Positions 62,777 through 64,000 of a stretch of 64,000 nt of DNA are shown piece after piece. Under the pieces are notes generated by a model. It did not search any database, had not been told where the DNA came from, and was given only the letters and a program-made list of their open reading frames with translations. Origin of the DNA: Paenibacillus harenae DSM 16969. Lineage in GTDB: Bacteria; Bacillota; Bacilli; Paenibacillales; Paenibacillaceae. The DNA is taken from positions 1,870,710-1,934,709 of the forward strand of contig NZ_KE383842.1 of NCBI RefSeq assembly GCF_000422465.1. The letters are read 5' to 3'. The stretch's first letter is position 1. Each line of letters begins with the position of its first letter. A program made the translations under genes and the position numbers.

Positions 62777-63619
62777 TTATTTGATGCCTGTCATGGCAAC
62801 GCCTTCAATAAATTTCTTCTGGGCAAAGAAGAACACGATCAGGAGCGGAAGCGTAGCCAGAACGGATGCCGCCATCAGAAGATGCCATTCCGTTCCGCTC
62901 TGATCCGTGAAGAGCGACAGCGCTAAAGGCAGCGTATACAGCTTGCTCGAGCTTAAGTAAATTAACGGGTCGAAGAACTCATTCCAGCTATGCAAGAATA
63001 CGAAAATGCACAGCGTAGCAAGAGCAGGGACGCATAACGGAAACATAATCCGGCAGAACGTCGTCCACGGCGTACAGCCGTCGATTTTCGCCGCTTCATC
63101 CAAATCGGACGGAACGGTGATAAAGAATTGCCTTAGCAGAAAGACGCCGAACATTCCGTAAGCGCCCAGCATCGGCGGAACGATAAGCGGAAAATGCGTG
63201 TTCACCAAATGCAGTGCGGACATCCACTCGAACAAGGGAATGGCTGTGACTTCCGTTGGGATCATCATGCTGCTGAGCAGAATAAGAAAAATAGTGTTTT
63301 TAAACGGAAATTTGATCTTGGCGAATGCGTAGCCTGCCAATGAGGCAAAAAGACAGGTACCTGCCGTCACCAGAACGGCAATGTAGGTACTGTTGAAAAA
63401 ATAGAGATGGAACGGCTGTCTCGAAAACACCTCGATGTAATTTCCCCATACAATCGGACTCGGAATCCACTGCGGCGGGAACAAAAAGATTTTCGTCTGA
63501 TGCTTCAGGGACGTCGTCACCATCCAAAAGAACGGAACGAGTATGATCAACGTCACTAACGTTAACAGCACATACGCGATTGTATTGGAAAGCAGGCTTC
63601 CCCGGCGATTACTCCTCAT
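62777..63619 (-). CDS. MalG-type carbohydrate ABC permease
   Basis: A 280-residue permease with six helices. The coupling motif is DLDEAAKIDGCTPWTTFCRIMFP and the C-terminus FFFAQKKFIEGVAMTGIK is typical of the family. GAGGTG lies 8 nt before the ATG, which overlaps the end of the partner permease gene by 11 nt. It forms the channel with that partner. Confidence 0.94.
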   Translation of the reverse strand: MRSNRRGSLLSNTIAYVLLTLVTLIILVPFFWMVTTSLKHQTKIFLFPPQWIPSPIVWGNYIEVFSRQPFHLYFFNSTYIAVLVTAGTCLFASLAGYAFAKIKFPFKNTIFLILLSSMMIPTEVTAIPLFEWMSALHLVNTHFPLIVPPMLGAYGMFGVFLLRQFFITVPSDLDEAAKIDGCTPWTTFCRIMFPLCVPALATLCIFVFLHSWNEFFDPLIYLSSSKLYTLPLALSLFTDQSGTEWHLLMAASVLATLPLLIVFFFAQKKFIEGVAMTGIK

Positions 63620-64000
63620 GATGCACCCACCTCTTTCGAACGCTCCACTGCAGCAATGTCAGCAGAAATACGATAAAAAATAATATAAATGCGATAGCGG
63701 AAGCATATCCAAACTCGTACAGCTTGAACGCTTGCTGGTAAATATAGTAGACCAGCACATAGGTGCTTGTCCCCGGGCCGCCGCCGGTCATGATATAGAT
63801 TTGGCCGAATACTTTCAGCGAGCCGATCAGCGTCAGAATCAAGGCCAGAAACACGGAAGGCGAGATGAGCGGGAGCGTGACGTTCGTCAATGTCTTCCAT
63901 CTTGAAGCGCCGTCCAGACTGGCTGCCTCGTAATACATTTTGGGTACGTCATGCAGCGCCGCCAGGAAAATGACCATATTCAACCCGACGTTTTTCAGTA
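63609..64000 (-). CDS. MalF/UgpA-type carbohydrate ABC permease, 3' part
   Basis: The gene runs in from the right edge; about 130 C-terminal codons are visible, in frame through LKNVGLNMVIFLAALHDVP. The coupling motif MYYEAASLDGASRWKTLTNV and GGPGTSTYVLVYYIYQQAF identify a first-permease (MalF/UgpA-like) subunit. The binding protein and any regulator would be upstream, outside the window. Confidence 0.92.
   Translation of the reverse strand, partial: LKNVGLNMVIFLAALHDVPKMYYEAASLDGASRWKTLTNVTLPLISPSVFLALILTLIGSLKVFGQIYIMTGGGPGTSTYVLVYYIYQQAFKLYEFGYASAIAFILFFIVFLLTLLQWSVRKRWVHHEE

Overview
The window looks like a chromosomal segment of a Gram-positive, soil-type Firmicute of the Paenibacillaceae (Paenibacillus, Cohnella or a close relative). 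The reasons are AGGAGG-type ribosome sites, LplBC/YesMN-type sugar import and regulation genes, a giant exported protein ending in three SLH domains, GH88/GH95/GH36/GH31 glycosidases, and lipoprotein-anchored ABC binding proteins. The genus is inferred from gene content, not from a marker gene. Most genes lie on the minus strand. No rRNA, tRNA, CRISPR array or intact mobile element was seen; one degraded IS1182-type transposase end is present.

Layout. 1-605: 5' part of an AAA ATPase, cut by the window edge. 682-5084: iron-siderophore ABC operon (binding lipoprotein, two FecCD permeases, MFS exporter) without its own ATPase. 5372-9980: AGCS alanine symporter, GntR regulator with EmrE-type exporter, and alanine dehydrogenase. 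10104-23384: PucR regulator facing an 11.6-kb operon for reductive pyrimidine breakdown: NitT/TauT-type ABC importer, omega-aminotransferase, two candidate ureidopropionases, PreT, PreA, dihydropyrimidinase and a 71-residue protein. 23711-24400: YtkL-type hydrolase.

24532-57068 is mainly a polysaccharide-use region: a 2200-residue SLH protein with two related lyase/lectin-like modules, a frame-shifted alginate-lyase-family pseudogene, an operon of GH88, GH95, GH31, Gfo/Idh/MocA dehydrogenase, GH43-like and uronate-isomerase-like genes led by a GH36 gene with an internal deletion, a YesMN-type two-component system, an LplBC-type ABC importer with binding protein, and a cupin plus GH36-type galactosidase. 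It is interrupted at 47538-51055 by an MFS/Rrf2/thioredoxin-reductase-like cluster and an IS relic. 57315-64000: MATE-like membrane protein, a large imperfect inverted repeat, a PadR-MFS drug-efflux operon with twin perfect operators, and the end of a sugar ABC importer with an FAD oxidoreductase.

How it works together. Uracil or thymine would be imported, reduced, ring-opened, deamidated and transaminated; alanine dehydrogenase next door could return the alanine to pyruvate. In the carbohydrate region, six promoters (SLH gene, glycosidase operon, two-component operon, binding protein, permeases, cupin-galactosidase) share a 15-bp A-rich element ending in ACA, each 43-45 nt from a -10-like hexamer. 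I infer that this is the binding site of the AraC-type response regulator at 46185-47204 and that it defines a local regulon. The two broken enzymes in this region suggest that the pathway is losing part of its substrate range.
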